Source of the DNA: Gigantopelta aegis
Taxonomy: Eukaryota > Mollusca > Gastropoda > Neomphalida > Peltospiridae
Length of the DNA: 64,000 nt
Direction: 5' to 3'
Assembly (NCBI RefSeq): GCF_016097555.1
Contig: NC_054712.1
Coordinates: 53,116,876 to 53,180,875, forward strand
The notes beneath the pieces were generated by a model. The model was not told the origin of the DNA, did no database searches, and saw only the letters and a program-made list of their open reading frames with translations. How positions within the stretch are numbered: position 1 is the stretch's first letter; every line of letters begins with the position of its first letter. Shown piece by piece: positions 54,598-64,000 of this stretch. A program made the position numbers and the translations under genes.

Positions 54598-55931
54598 TCA
54601 AATGCACAGTCTGAGCTAGGACTGGAGAAGCAACGTCATGTTATGACGTCACTTCATAAACTTACATCATTACACATGTGCTTCGTATGATTATTATTAA
54701 CTCGGTTATGTTGAACCATATGGATAATAAACTGTTCTCCTACATCATTTCTCAGTGTTTAAGTGAAAAACAAAATGTGTCGTTAGATTTACCTAATATC
54801 TATCAAGGCAACAAGATGAGCCCTTTTTTGCCCACACAGAAATATTTTGCATAAGACACACAAGTGCTGGCATCGAACCATAAGGATTGAAAAAGTGTTC
54901 ACTATTCACAAAGATTTAATTTACCCTGAACACAAGAAAAAAAAGAGCCTTTAAATAGTCGAGGAATTTAGTAGGTAACAGTATGTAAACCCTGCCTGTG
55001 TAATAAATGCAGTCAAAGTTTCCTTCTGCATACTTGTGCATGTATGTATGCACTCATTAATATCTTTCCAGGGCAGGTAACTCAATCAAACTAATGTCTG
55101 AGCCCAGGACACCATGGCTGAACCCTAGCTGGATATGAACATAATAAAAATCTAGAAGTCTTTTGATGTTAAATGAAGAAAGTTAATTACCATGGCATTT
55201 TGGCAGTCTTGGGCAGAAATAAATTAAGAGTAGCTTTGAAGAGTTTATGAGTAGAGTATATGTACCTGCGGAATGGCTTTGAAGACTTTTTGCCCGCCTT
55301 GCAGTTGACATGTTGTGGCAATTGGTGAGAAACGAAGGCAATTACTATAGCCCTGTTGTGTTGTTTGTGTAAACAGATCTGCTCTGGTTGCCACAACATT
55401 TGTTATTGTCTTAATTCACACTCTGACAAATGGTATACAGGGTAAAGTGAGGGTTCTTACTTGTGGTGTAGTTAACCGATTTGTGACCTCATCTGGTTTT
55501 CCAGCACACCATGACATCTGCAAGACAGATTTGCCTGAAGTAAATATGGTTATGTGAATAGAGTACCCTACTGTTAGCCGGTTATTGGACAAGTCCCTGT
55601 GATGGTCAAGTATGTTTTCTGTGAGCATTCCACGTGTTCCGAAACAATTATATCATGGCGTCATATAATTATATCATGGCATCATGTTTTTGATGAAATA
55701 ATAGAAAAGTTATCGACAAAATATAATCTAAAAGATCATAATTTATTTATTTTCATCAACAGCTATACCATCATCGTTGGATTGTGAACACAAACTTACA
55801 AAACAAACATTCTTTTTCCCATTATATTCTAGTTACTATATCTTTATTTTGTTATTGCATGACTCTTTGACTATTTAACTACTTTTTTAGAGTTAAAAGC
55901 GGCACTTTAAATTCATATTGGCAAATAAAAT
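54598..55931. other. Spacer, nothing recognised
   Basis: No conserved exon, RNA gene or repeat family identified. Confidence 0.35.
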
Positions 55932-56265
55932 TGCATCAAAGGCCATAGTATGTGCTATTCTGTCTGTGGGATGGTGCATATAAAAGATCCCTGGCTACTA
56001 ATGGAAAAATGTAGCAGGTTTCCTCACTAAAACTGTCAAAATTACCAAATGTTTAACATGCAATAGCTGATAATTAATAAATTAATGTGCTCTAGTGGTA
56101 TGTCTATGGGATGGTGCATATAAAAGATCTCTTGCTACTAATGTAAAAATGTAGCAGATTTCCTTTTTTAGGCTCTGTCTAAATTACCAAATGTTTGACA
56201 TGCAATAGCCAATGATTACTGAATCAATGTGCTGTAGTGGTGTCAACTTTTGTCATTCAACAAAC
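55932..56265 (+). repeat. Tandemly duplicated SINE core and tail, family A2
   Basis: Two units, 55932-56098 and 56099-56265, each with GGGATGGTGCATATAAAAGA, AATGTAGCAG and a GTGCTSTAGTGGT tail. The second begins within the core, so it arose by tandem duplication or unequal exchange, not insertion. Confidence 0.75.
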
Positions 56266-56492
56266 ATTCCTTTTATTTCCTTTCTAAGTTTTTAACATGT
56301 TTAGAGCAGTCGGCAATTGGCCCTGCAGCTGGATGTTGCTGCTGAATACAAATGCATGTAGTCTAACATGAATCTGTCAAATTAGGATCCAGTGCAGCTA
56401 GATTGGAAGATTCATTGCTGTCCATGCATGACAGTAATTTTGCGTCATCCATGGCTACAGTGCAGAGATGATTAAGCGTTAAAACAATTGTT

Positions 56493-56745
56493 GGGCAGGA
56501 TGTAGCCCAGTGATAAAGTGCTCACTTGATGTACGGTCATTCTTGGATTGATCACTGTCGGTGGACTCATGGGGCTATTTTTCATTCCAACCAGTGCACC
56601 ATGACTGGTATATCTAACGGTCATAGTATGTGCTATCCTATCTGTGGGGTAGTGCATATGAAAGATTTTCTTGCTACTAATAGAAAATGTAGCAGATTCC
56701 CTCTCTAAGACTATGTCAAAATCACCAAATGTTTGACATCCAGCT
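56493..56745 (+). repeat. SINE with GTAGCCCAGTGATAAAG head
   Basis: A box TAGCCCAGTGATAAAG and B-box-like GGATTGATCACTG, core CAGTGCACCATGACTGGTAT, tail truncated after TTGACATCCAG. Confidence 0.85.
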
Positions 56746-57341
56746 TTTGTGTATATTTTTTGTCACTAATTATTTTTTACTTTTTTCACTTACAAATTAT
56801 TATTATTATTTTTTTTTTATTTTTTTTTTGAAACCCCACCACCAAACCATCAACTGGTCCTTTTTTCTTTGTAGGGTCTGTTTCCCAGAAACAAACATTT
56901 TTTAAAAACTTTATGCAGGTTTATAATTTTGAAAGGCCTGTATCCAAAAACATTTAGATTTTTTAATTTTTTAATTTTTTTTTAATTATTTAAAGAACTT
57001 AAAAGTGTTCTCAGAATGTGCTAGTGGTGAGAGGGACATACCGTTATGCAATTAGTCATGCCAACTTTGTCACATACAATCAAACAAGTCGTACTGATTA
57101 GAATATGTGTTTATTTTCAGGACAAATTGTGTGCGATAAGTCGGTACAACAAATTGTATAATGAAAATGTCGCTTGATGTAAAATAAAGGGGTGACTAGG
57201 AAGTCATCGAACAAGAAAAAACAGGGCGTAAGATCTTCACCAACCAGACGAGAAAAGAGCACAACTATATATTTTGGAGGGTAGTCATCTTTAATTCTTA
57301 TGGGCACTGACTAGGTCAGCTAAACTAGTTGCACAAACAAA

Positions 57342-57751
57342 AATGTTTGTTTTCTTTAACAACACCACTAGAGCACACTGATTTATTAATCATCGGCTAC
57401 TGGATGTCAAATGTTTGTTAATTTTAACATGTAGTCTAAGAGAGGAAACCTGCTACATTTTCCCATTCAGGCTAGGTCATGAGTATATGTGCACATTCAG
57501 AGCAAGGTGTTATAGTGCACGCCTGTCATGGGCACATGTGCCGGCCTTGATCAGCTCGTCTGTCCATGACAGGAAATTTTTCAATTGGTACCAAGGGATC
57601 TTTTATATGCACCATCCCACAGACAAGATAGCACATACCACGGCCTTTGATGTACAAGTCATGGTGCACTGGCTGGAGCGAGAAATAACCCAGTTATCCA
57701 AGACAACTGCGCATCAAGCAAGTGCTTTACCATGGAGCTACATCTAGCCCC
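57342..57751 (-). repeat. SINE, family A2, inverted, interrupted by a fragment of repeat D
   Basis: The tail GTTTTCTTTAACAACACCAC is at left and the head at right reads TAGATGTAGCTCCATGGTAA on the minus strand. Between, 57478-57585 is an inverted piece of repeat D (GTGCACGCCTGTCATG, CTGTCCATGACAGG). Confidence 0.75.
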
Positions 57752-57796
57752 TATTCTTAATAATTCCAAGTCCTTTTTTTTCTTCTTTTTTTTGAT

Positions 57797-57950
57797 CCCT
57801 TGCTGCCTATCGGAAGAGTAGCCCATGTAGTGGCGACAGCGGGTTTCCTCTCAAAACCTGTGTGGTCCTGAACCATATGTCTGACGCCATATAACCATAA
57901 ATAAAATGTGTTGAGTGCGTCGTTAAATAAAACACTTCTTTCTTTCCAAG
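57797..57950 (+). repeat. SINE 3' half, family A1/B tail
   Basis: GATCCCTTGCTGCCTATCGG, GCGACAGCGGGTTTCCTCTC, ACGCCATATAACCATAAATA and GTGCGTCGTTAAATAAAACA. 5'-truncated. Confidence 0.85.
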
Positions 57951-58194
57951 TCCTTTTTATGCAAGTACAATGGTAACTCTGTGTATAATCAAAAGTTGAT
58001 CAAACTAATTATCATCAATGACCGATGATGACATTCCAACCGATTCTCATCACTAGCACACCCTATATTTGTGAGTGGTCAGTGTTGTGTGTTAAGTACA
58101 GTTTCTGCCACAATGAAACAATTATCATTCCAGTGCTAACACATATGGTCTGCATTCATAATTCATCCTATTTCTTCTTAGACTGTTCTGTTTA

Positions 58195-58537
58195 GTCCCC
58201 TACCGGTCCAACCGGAGAGGACTGTAGGTTTCACATCCGTCCGCTTATCATTCCGTCTGTCTGTCTTTCTGTCTCTCTGACCAACTGTTTAGTTTTTTGA
58301 CAGAATTATGGCCCTTTAACTTGGGCAATACGAAAATTAGTTTTTCAAACCTTTTTTCCACAATGTTTCAAGATATTGAGCTGAAATTTAGTGTATAGCT
58401 TTATCATGGAACATTACAGATCAAGTTTGACTTTCATGGCGATTTACCTTTTTGTTTTTCACAGACTTATGGCCCTTGAACTTAGGAGATATGAAAATTG
58501 GTTGGGCCTGGTAGGGAACATGTTTTGCTTTATGTTT
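58195..58537 (+). repeat. GTCCCCTACCGGTCC dispersed repeat, longest copy
   Basis: Starts AGTCCCCTACCGGTCCAACC and has (TCTG)n, CAAGATATTGAGCTGAAATT, TTTGACTTTCATGGCGATTT and TTATGGCCCTTGAACTTAGG. A SINE tail (58538-58611, ACGCCATATAACCGTAAATA) follows directly. Confidence 0.7.
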
Positions 58538-58611
58538 AACTGTCTGACGCCATATAACCGTAAATAAAATGTGTTGAGTACGTCGTTAAATAAAACATTT
58601 CCTTCCTTCCT

Positions 58612-60088
58612 ATTTTGTCTTCCGTTTACACACCACAACACTAAAAGTAGCTCTTGTATAATATTATATGATGTTTTGATTAGTTTTGTTACAACATTGC
58701 GCAATCATAATGAGGAAATATTTTAATTAATTTCTCACAGAGAAAATAAGATACATTTGTATATTGTACTGTGTTATTGGGTGATTTAGCGCCTAATGAC
58801 ACTTATATTACAACTTTGTTTATATATGAAATAACAGTTTGGCAAACGTCCAATATTACGTATCACATGGTTCAAACAGTTTCCTTGTTAGAATGAGTTC
58901 TTTTGATGATTTTCATAACCGAATAAATTAAAAATATTCTTTTTAAAAATTACCTTTAAAAAAAAAAAAAAAACAGAAAAAGTTACAGTATTATTAATCT
59001 GAAAAGTGTAATAAAACTATAATAAAAGCATTACTTACCAGTGTTATACATATATAATATATCTGGATAGGCAGGATATTAGGTTAAAGACAACCTTGAA
59101 TATTTATATGATATTAAACTCACTTCCATTTCGTATCATGTTTATGTTCTGAGTGAAATAATTTTCAGTTGTCGTAAGCTTTAGCACTGACGAATCGGGT
59201 ACAAACTATATCGGATTTTGGTTACAATGGCAAACATTAATGTGATAAAAAAAGGTTTTTAAAAGGCTCACAAGTGGAGGGGCACATATCATAATCAATC
59301 TTAATTTCTATCACTCAACTCGTTTGGTTGATGTTCCTGTAAGGTTTTAGTGCGCCAATCGATGACGTCATCGTATGAAGTCGAAATGTTACGTCCCACT
59401 TGGTTTTCTACTGGGTTGTATCACTTTGATATGTACCAAGATATTTTTAACCATATGGGTAATAAAGAATTATAATTTATCATGTCCTTTCCTTAGAGTT
59501 TCTGATTGATGTTTATTGTGTCCATATTCATGAAAACCGTGACGGAACAAGGGTGTGATGATGAGATTTTCTAAAGAAAATCCAACATTTCAGACAACTC
59601 TAATAGATCATGGGAATTTTGACTGAACGTTTTTATTTCGTTGGATATGGGTCAACATGGGTTGACTTAGATTCCTTCTGAATAAACATTTTAAACATTT
59701 TAACATTGTCATATTGAAAAATACTAGTCCTGAGCACTTATTTTAGTATGACTGGGAAAACTTGTACTGCCTGCACAAACCTTTACCATTTTGACATAGC
59801 CATCTCACAGTTAATATAACAAACTGTGTAGAATTCACTGATTTACCGTGAAACTTACTGTGTAGCTCCATCATTGCTTGTGTTCATGTATGTGTGAATT
59901 ATTGTGTAACATGCGTGGATGTCGAACACAGGCTGTAATATAATGACGTACATAAGCCAAGTAAATGTATCCTAAAATACATGTGTTTTAATAAGATGTT
60001 TCCTAATTATGATTATTTCTAGAATTATATAAATATTACATAATTATTGGATTAGTATTATCACTTTTAATAGTCGGACATTGTAATT
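58612..60088. other. AT-rich spacer, nothing recognised
   Basis: No exon or repeat family recognised on either strand. Confidence 0.35.
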
Positions 60089-60391
60089 AAGGGTGGGACA
60101 TAGCCCAGTGGTAAAGCTCTCGCTTGATGCGGTCTGGGATTGATCCCTGTCGGTGGGCCCATTGAGCTATTTCTCTTTCCAGCCAGTGCCACCACGACTG
60201 GTATATCAAATGCTGTTGTATGTGCTATCCTGTCTGTGGGATGGTGCATACAAAAGATCCCATGCTACTAATGGAAAAATGTAGCATGTTTCTACTCTTA
60301 AGACTCTATGTCAAAATTACAAATGTTTTATATCCAATAGCCGATGATTAATACATCAATGTGCTCTAGTGGAGTTGTTAAATAAAACAAA
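60089..60391 (+). repeat. SINE, complete, GTAGCCCAGTGGT-type head with family A2 tail
   Basis: GGGTGGGACATAGCCCAGTG head, B-box-like GGGATTGATCCC, core and tail CAATGTGCTCTAGTGGAGTT. TTGTAAT occurs on both sides (about 60080 and 60393), a probable short TSD. Confidence 0.88.
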
Positions 60392-60606
60392 CTTTGTAAT
60401 ATTTTAAAATGGTACATAGTAATATTTTAACACAGTACATAGAAATATTTTAATACAGTACATAGTACAAATTCAACCCATGCAATTGCCTGCAGCAGTG
60501 CCATGAAATTGTTTTTTCAAGATGTATTTTTTCCTTATTGTTAAATAATTCCTGTGTTAAAAAGCACTAGCCCCACATGTCAGCCTAGCGGATTTGTCAA
60601 ACTGCA

Positions 60607-61345
60607 TTTGAGAATGAAATAGTCACCAAGAATGTTATATCTGTGTGGTCGAGAATAAAAAATAAAGATATGCATGCCAGACTCCCACTCGTTTGAGAAT
60701 GAAATAGTCACCAAGAATGTTATATCTGTGTGGTCGAGAATAAAAAATAACGATATGCATGCCAGACTCCCACTCGTTTGAGAATGAAATAGTCACCAAG
60801 AATGTTATATCTGTGTGGTCGAGAATAAAAAATAACGATATGCATGCCAGACTCCCACTCGTTTGAGAATGAAATAGTCACCAAGAATGTTATATCTGTG
60901 TGGTCGAGAATAAAAAATAACGATATGCATGCCAGACTCCCACTCGTTTGAGAATGAAATAGTCACCAAGAATGTTATATCTGTGTGGTCGAGAATAAAA
61001 AATAATGATATGCATGCCGGACTCCCACTCATATGAGTATGAAATAGTCAAATTGTTATATCTGTGGTTAATTTTTTTTTAGAACTAACAATATGCATGC
61101 CAGACTCCCACTCATTTGAGAATAAAATAGTCAAATAGTTATATTTGTGGTTAAAAAAAAAATTAGAACTAACAATATGCATGCCAGACTCCCACCCATT
61201 TGAGAATGAAATAATCACATTGTTGTATCTATGATCAAAAATAAGAAATAACGATATGCATGCCAGACTCCCACCCATTTGAGAATGAAATGGTCAAACT
61301 GTGTGGTTGAGAATAAAAGATAACGATATGCATGTCAGACTCTGT
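60607..61345. repeat. 85-bp tandem array, 5 near-identical plus about 4 diverged copies
   Basis: Unit TTTGAGAATGAAATAGTCAC...GATATGCATGCCAGACTCCC. Starts at 60607, 60692, 60777, 60862 and 60947; later units shorten to about 80 bp and diverge toward the right. Confidence 0.95.
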
Positions 61346-61773
61346 TCTGGTATGTGCAAAGATATTTGCATGCAAATGGAAAACATAGCTGTTGTGAATG
61401 AGTTTTCGGTCTTGTGATTGCCACCAGGGTTTGGCAGCCATTGATTTACTGACCTCATCCATCTTAACAATTGTATTCATGATGGGATTCTTGTCCTTGA
61501 TAACCAAAACCAGAAACATTATTTATTATCTTTCCTTTTCTTTTTGTGCTGGGGTGACATTAAACATTAATTGATTTATTCCTTGTTTTTATTTCAGTTT
61601 GTCTCAGTTTTTTAATTTGTTTTTTTTTTAACAATTAAAGTAACAATATCTCTTTGACTTTTCGTCATGGTTATTAATACCATGGGCTACTACATCTTAT
61701 TTTAAGATAATATATACTGTAGAACTGAAAACCATTTAAAAATATTCTCTCTCTTTCTTCAATCCATCCATCC

Positions 61774-61915
61774 ATGTAAACTGGAATTCCCCCAAAACTG
61801 GACATTTTTTATGGTCCTTTTTTAAAAATTGGTTCAGAAATTAACCTCTCTAAAGCGGATACGTCTTAAAACTTGGACATTAACTGAGCATGTCCGGTTT
61901 AGAGGGGTGTCACTG
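61774..61915. mobile_element. CAGTGACACCCC hAT-like MITE
   Basis: The right end TCCGGTTTAGAGGGGTGTCACTG without its first base, and left GTAAACTGGAATTCCCCC, resemble the CAGTG...CCCTCTAAACCGGA family. The left end is degraded. Confidence 0.5.
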
Positions 61916-62950
61916 TAACAGTATTAGAGAGCTCTTTTTGTTACTAGGAAATATTGCCTCTGACCACTCCACTCATATGCAATTAGTTCTTGAATTAGTT
62001 TTTGAAAATCGATAATCAAAACTGAAATCCATAGGTATACATTATGCTTAGTCAACGTATCAAAGTAATTAAAAAAAAAAAATATTAATTTCATATAATG
62101 TTTTATTATAACACATACATGTATGTATGTACTTAAAGTCAGCCTAGTGAAGTCTACCATTATGCAAGAATTTTGGAGTGTAAAACCTTATTTACAGCAT
62201 CGGATGATGAAATAAGAAGTTGGAAATAGTTTTATGATTGAGTTCAGAAGGTTAAGTTGTGAATAAACTTGGGGATCGGTTATTTAAAGATCTTGCTGTG
62301 GTTAGAGATTCATTGACAAAGATGACAACCCGTTCTGTTTGTACGTGTCCGTAACTGTGTGGATATTGATCTGCCACCGACACCGTAGTCAGTTATTCCT
62401 ATGTGGGTGCAATCAACTGGGGGATTTATTCCAAGGCTTATAGCGCTATCCGTTTTTGTCAAAGTTGTAATAGGAAATTATGTGGAAATCCCAGCATGCT
62501 CTTAACACTGATTGGTCAAGATGTAGTCCAGTGGTAGAATGCATGTATGCTTGAGATGTGATGCACATAACCGTAGCTAGGATTTTGTGTGGGGGTGGGG
62601 GATTTGGGGGGGGGGGGGGGGTAGCAGATGAATTCTTGGAACAAACAAGCAGGAAAGGTGCAAGACACTAAGGGGCCCTGAAATACCATTTTGTAGCCAT
62701 TTCAGTGAGGTTACATACTTAAAATATCAATATCAATAACCAGTAAAAAAAATTGGGATATTATTTTTTTGGGGGTGGGGTGGGGGGTGGGTGGGTCAAC
62801 TGATTAATATCTATGAATATATAACAGATGGTTGTGTGTTATCTGATGCATGTCTCTATGCGGGTGGAATAAACCAATAAAAGCACTAACATGGAGGCCT
62901 GTGTCAGAAGTCTTTTAACATATTGATATATCGCCATCAGTCGGAAATGA
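61916..62950. other. Spacer with G-runs, nothing else recognised
   Basis: Runs of G occur near 62606 and 62770, after CCGTAGCTAGGATTTTGTG, a phrase like those near 35998. No gene recognised. Confidence 0.35.
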
Positions 62951-63648
62951 TAAATGGATGAATGGGTGAATGTTTAACGACATCCCAGCAGGAATAATAC
63001 ATCTGCTATAGGGTGTCAGTCTAAGTCAGAACAGGAGAATGAAATGAATGAATGAATGAATGAATGAATGTTTAACAACACCCAACCGTGAATAATACAT
63101 CACCTATAGGATGTCAATCTAAGTCAAAAATGGAGAATGAATAAATGAATGAATGAATGAATGAATGAATGAATATTTAATGACACCCTATCATGAATAA
63201 TGCATCAGCTGTAGGATGTCAATCTAAGTCAGAAATGGAAGAAAGAAAATGTTTTTTTTAACGACGCACTCAACACATTTAATTACAGTTATATGGCGTC
63301 TGACATATGGTTAAGGACCACACAGATATAGAGAGAGGAAACCCGCTGTCGCCACTTCATGGCCTACTCTCTTTGATTAGCAGCAAGGGATCTTTTATAT
63401 GCACCATCCCACAGAGAAGATAGTACATACCACTAACCTTTGTTACACCAGTTGTGGAGCACTGGCTGGAACGAGAAATAGCCAAATAGGGCCACCGAGC
63501 GAACGCGTTACCACTGGGCTACGTCCCGCCCCAAGTCAGAAATGGAGTACGAATGGATGAATGGATGGATGGATGGATGGATGGATGGATGAATGTTTAA
63601 TGACACCCCAGCATGAATAATGCATCAGCTATAGGGTGTCAATCTAAG
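62951..63648. repeat. Array of SINE-tail units with (GAAT)n / (GGAT)n, about 4 copies
   Basis: Each unit has a tetranucleotide run, then TGTTTAAYGACACCC, ATGAATAATRCATCAGCTAT, AGGRTGTCAATCTAAGTCAG and AAATGGA. Units begin near 62955, 63045, 63135 and 63550. A SINE interrupts the array at 63240-63532. Confidence 0.85.
63240..63532 (-). repeat. SINE, family A1, inserted in the tail array, 14-bp TSD
   Basis: Complete inverted copy: AACGACGCACTCAACACATT tail, core, head GGGCGGGACGTAGCCCAGTG on the minus strand. The TSD AAGTCAGAAATGGA is perfect at 63226-63239 and 63533-63546. Confidence 0.93.
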
Positions 63649-64000
63649 AAATGCAGAAGAAATTTGTTCATATATCTTAATCTGGGTAGAATTATTAAGT
63701 GCTATATGATTTTGATGTCAGTTCATCAACAAAATTTTCAAATTGTAAGTTTGGGGAAATTGGTCAAATCCTGTAGCCAAATGCAAGTTTCAATTAATGG
63801 AGAGGGAAAAAAAGTTAAAAAAAAGAAAAAAAAGGGTTCTTTGATAAAAACTCATCGGTACACCTCAGATGACTGGCATTTACCTAGGAAGGTAACAAAA
63901 AAGGGCAAGGTGTTCCAAATGGCAAAAATAATACCTGTTTATCAAAGATAACAATGCAAAATATTATTTGTTTTATTGGCTGAATTGGCCAAGACTTAAT
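63649..64000. other. Window end, no gene recognised
   Basis: An open stretch on the plus strand (63613-63951) is lysine-rich because of A-runs and resembles no family known to me. Confidence 0.4.

Noticed and set aside
45730-64000. Fourth coding exon of the SLC7 gene
   Set aside because: The expected LLTFVN / RVQD-type segment was not recognised; the plus-strand open frames here are SINE or AT-rich noise.

Overview
The window looks like nuclear DNA of a mollusc, most likely a gastropod. It is AT-rich and intron-rich, with small conserved exons lying among many transposon relics. It carries many copies of tRNA-headed SINEs of a kind I associate with gastropod and bivalve genomes; that attribution is from memory and was not searched. 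Nothing points to a bacterium, plasmid or virus.

Five host genes can be supported. From left to right they are: the first two coding exons of KATNB1 (katanin p80) on the minus strand (10640 down to 8796), which runs off the left side; the complete C8orf82/UPF0598 homologue on the plus strand (10909-14666), head-to-head with KATNB1 across only 268 bp; complete PIGM (GPI mannosyltransferase 1) on the minus strand in five coding exons (22315 down to 17160); complete single-coding-exon ASTE1 (asteroid homologue 1) on the plus strand (26796-29057); and the first three coding exons of an SLC7 light-chain amino-acid transporter on the plus strand (35306-45729), whose remaining exons lie beyond the window or were not recognised. 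The genes are unrelated housekeeping functions (microtubule severing, a mitochondrial-type UPF0598 protein, GPI anchor synthesis, DNA-end processing, amino-acid transport) and do not form a pathway.

The rest is mobile DNA and tandem repeats. The clearest elements are an apparently intact Tc1-like transposon (7038-8531), a 5'-truncated L1/Tx1-type LINE (4993-7000), about two dozen SINE copies, and many non-autonomous elements whose ends can be defined by terminal inverted repeats (TIRs) and target-site duplications (TSDs). The latter include a piggyBac-like element, hAT-like elements with 5-, 6- and 7-8-bp TSDs, a family with telomere-like CCCTAA repeats inside it, a 534-bp near-perfect palindrome, and a 2364-bp element with recurring CACGTCCTGGC motifs that split a SINE in SLC7 intron 1. 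Several are nested, so relative ages can be read. Tandem arrays of 48, 93, 58/60, 65 and 85 bp also occur, two of them beside or inside PIGM.

No CRISPR, toxin or virus-like coding element was seen. I did not find a convincing new biological system. The most novel material is the set of undescribed-looking non-autonomous transposon families.
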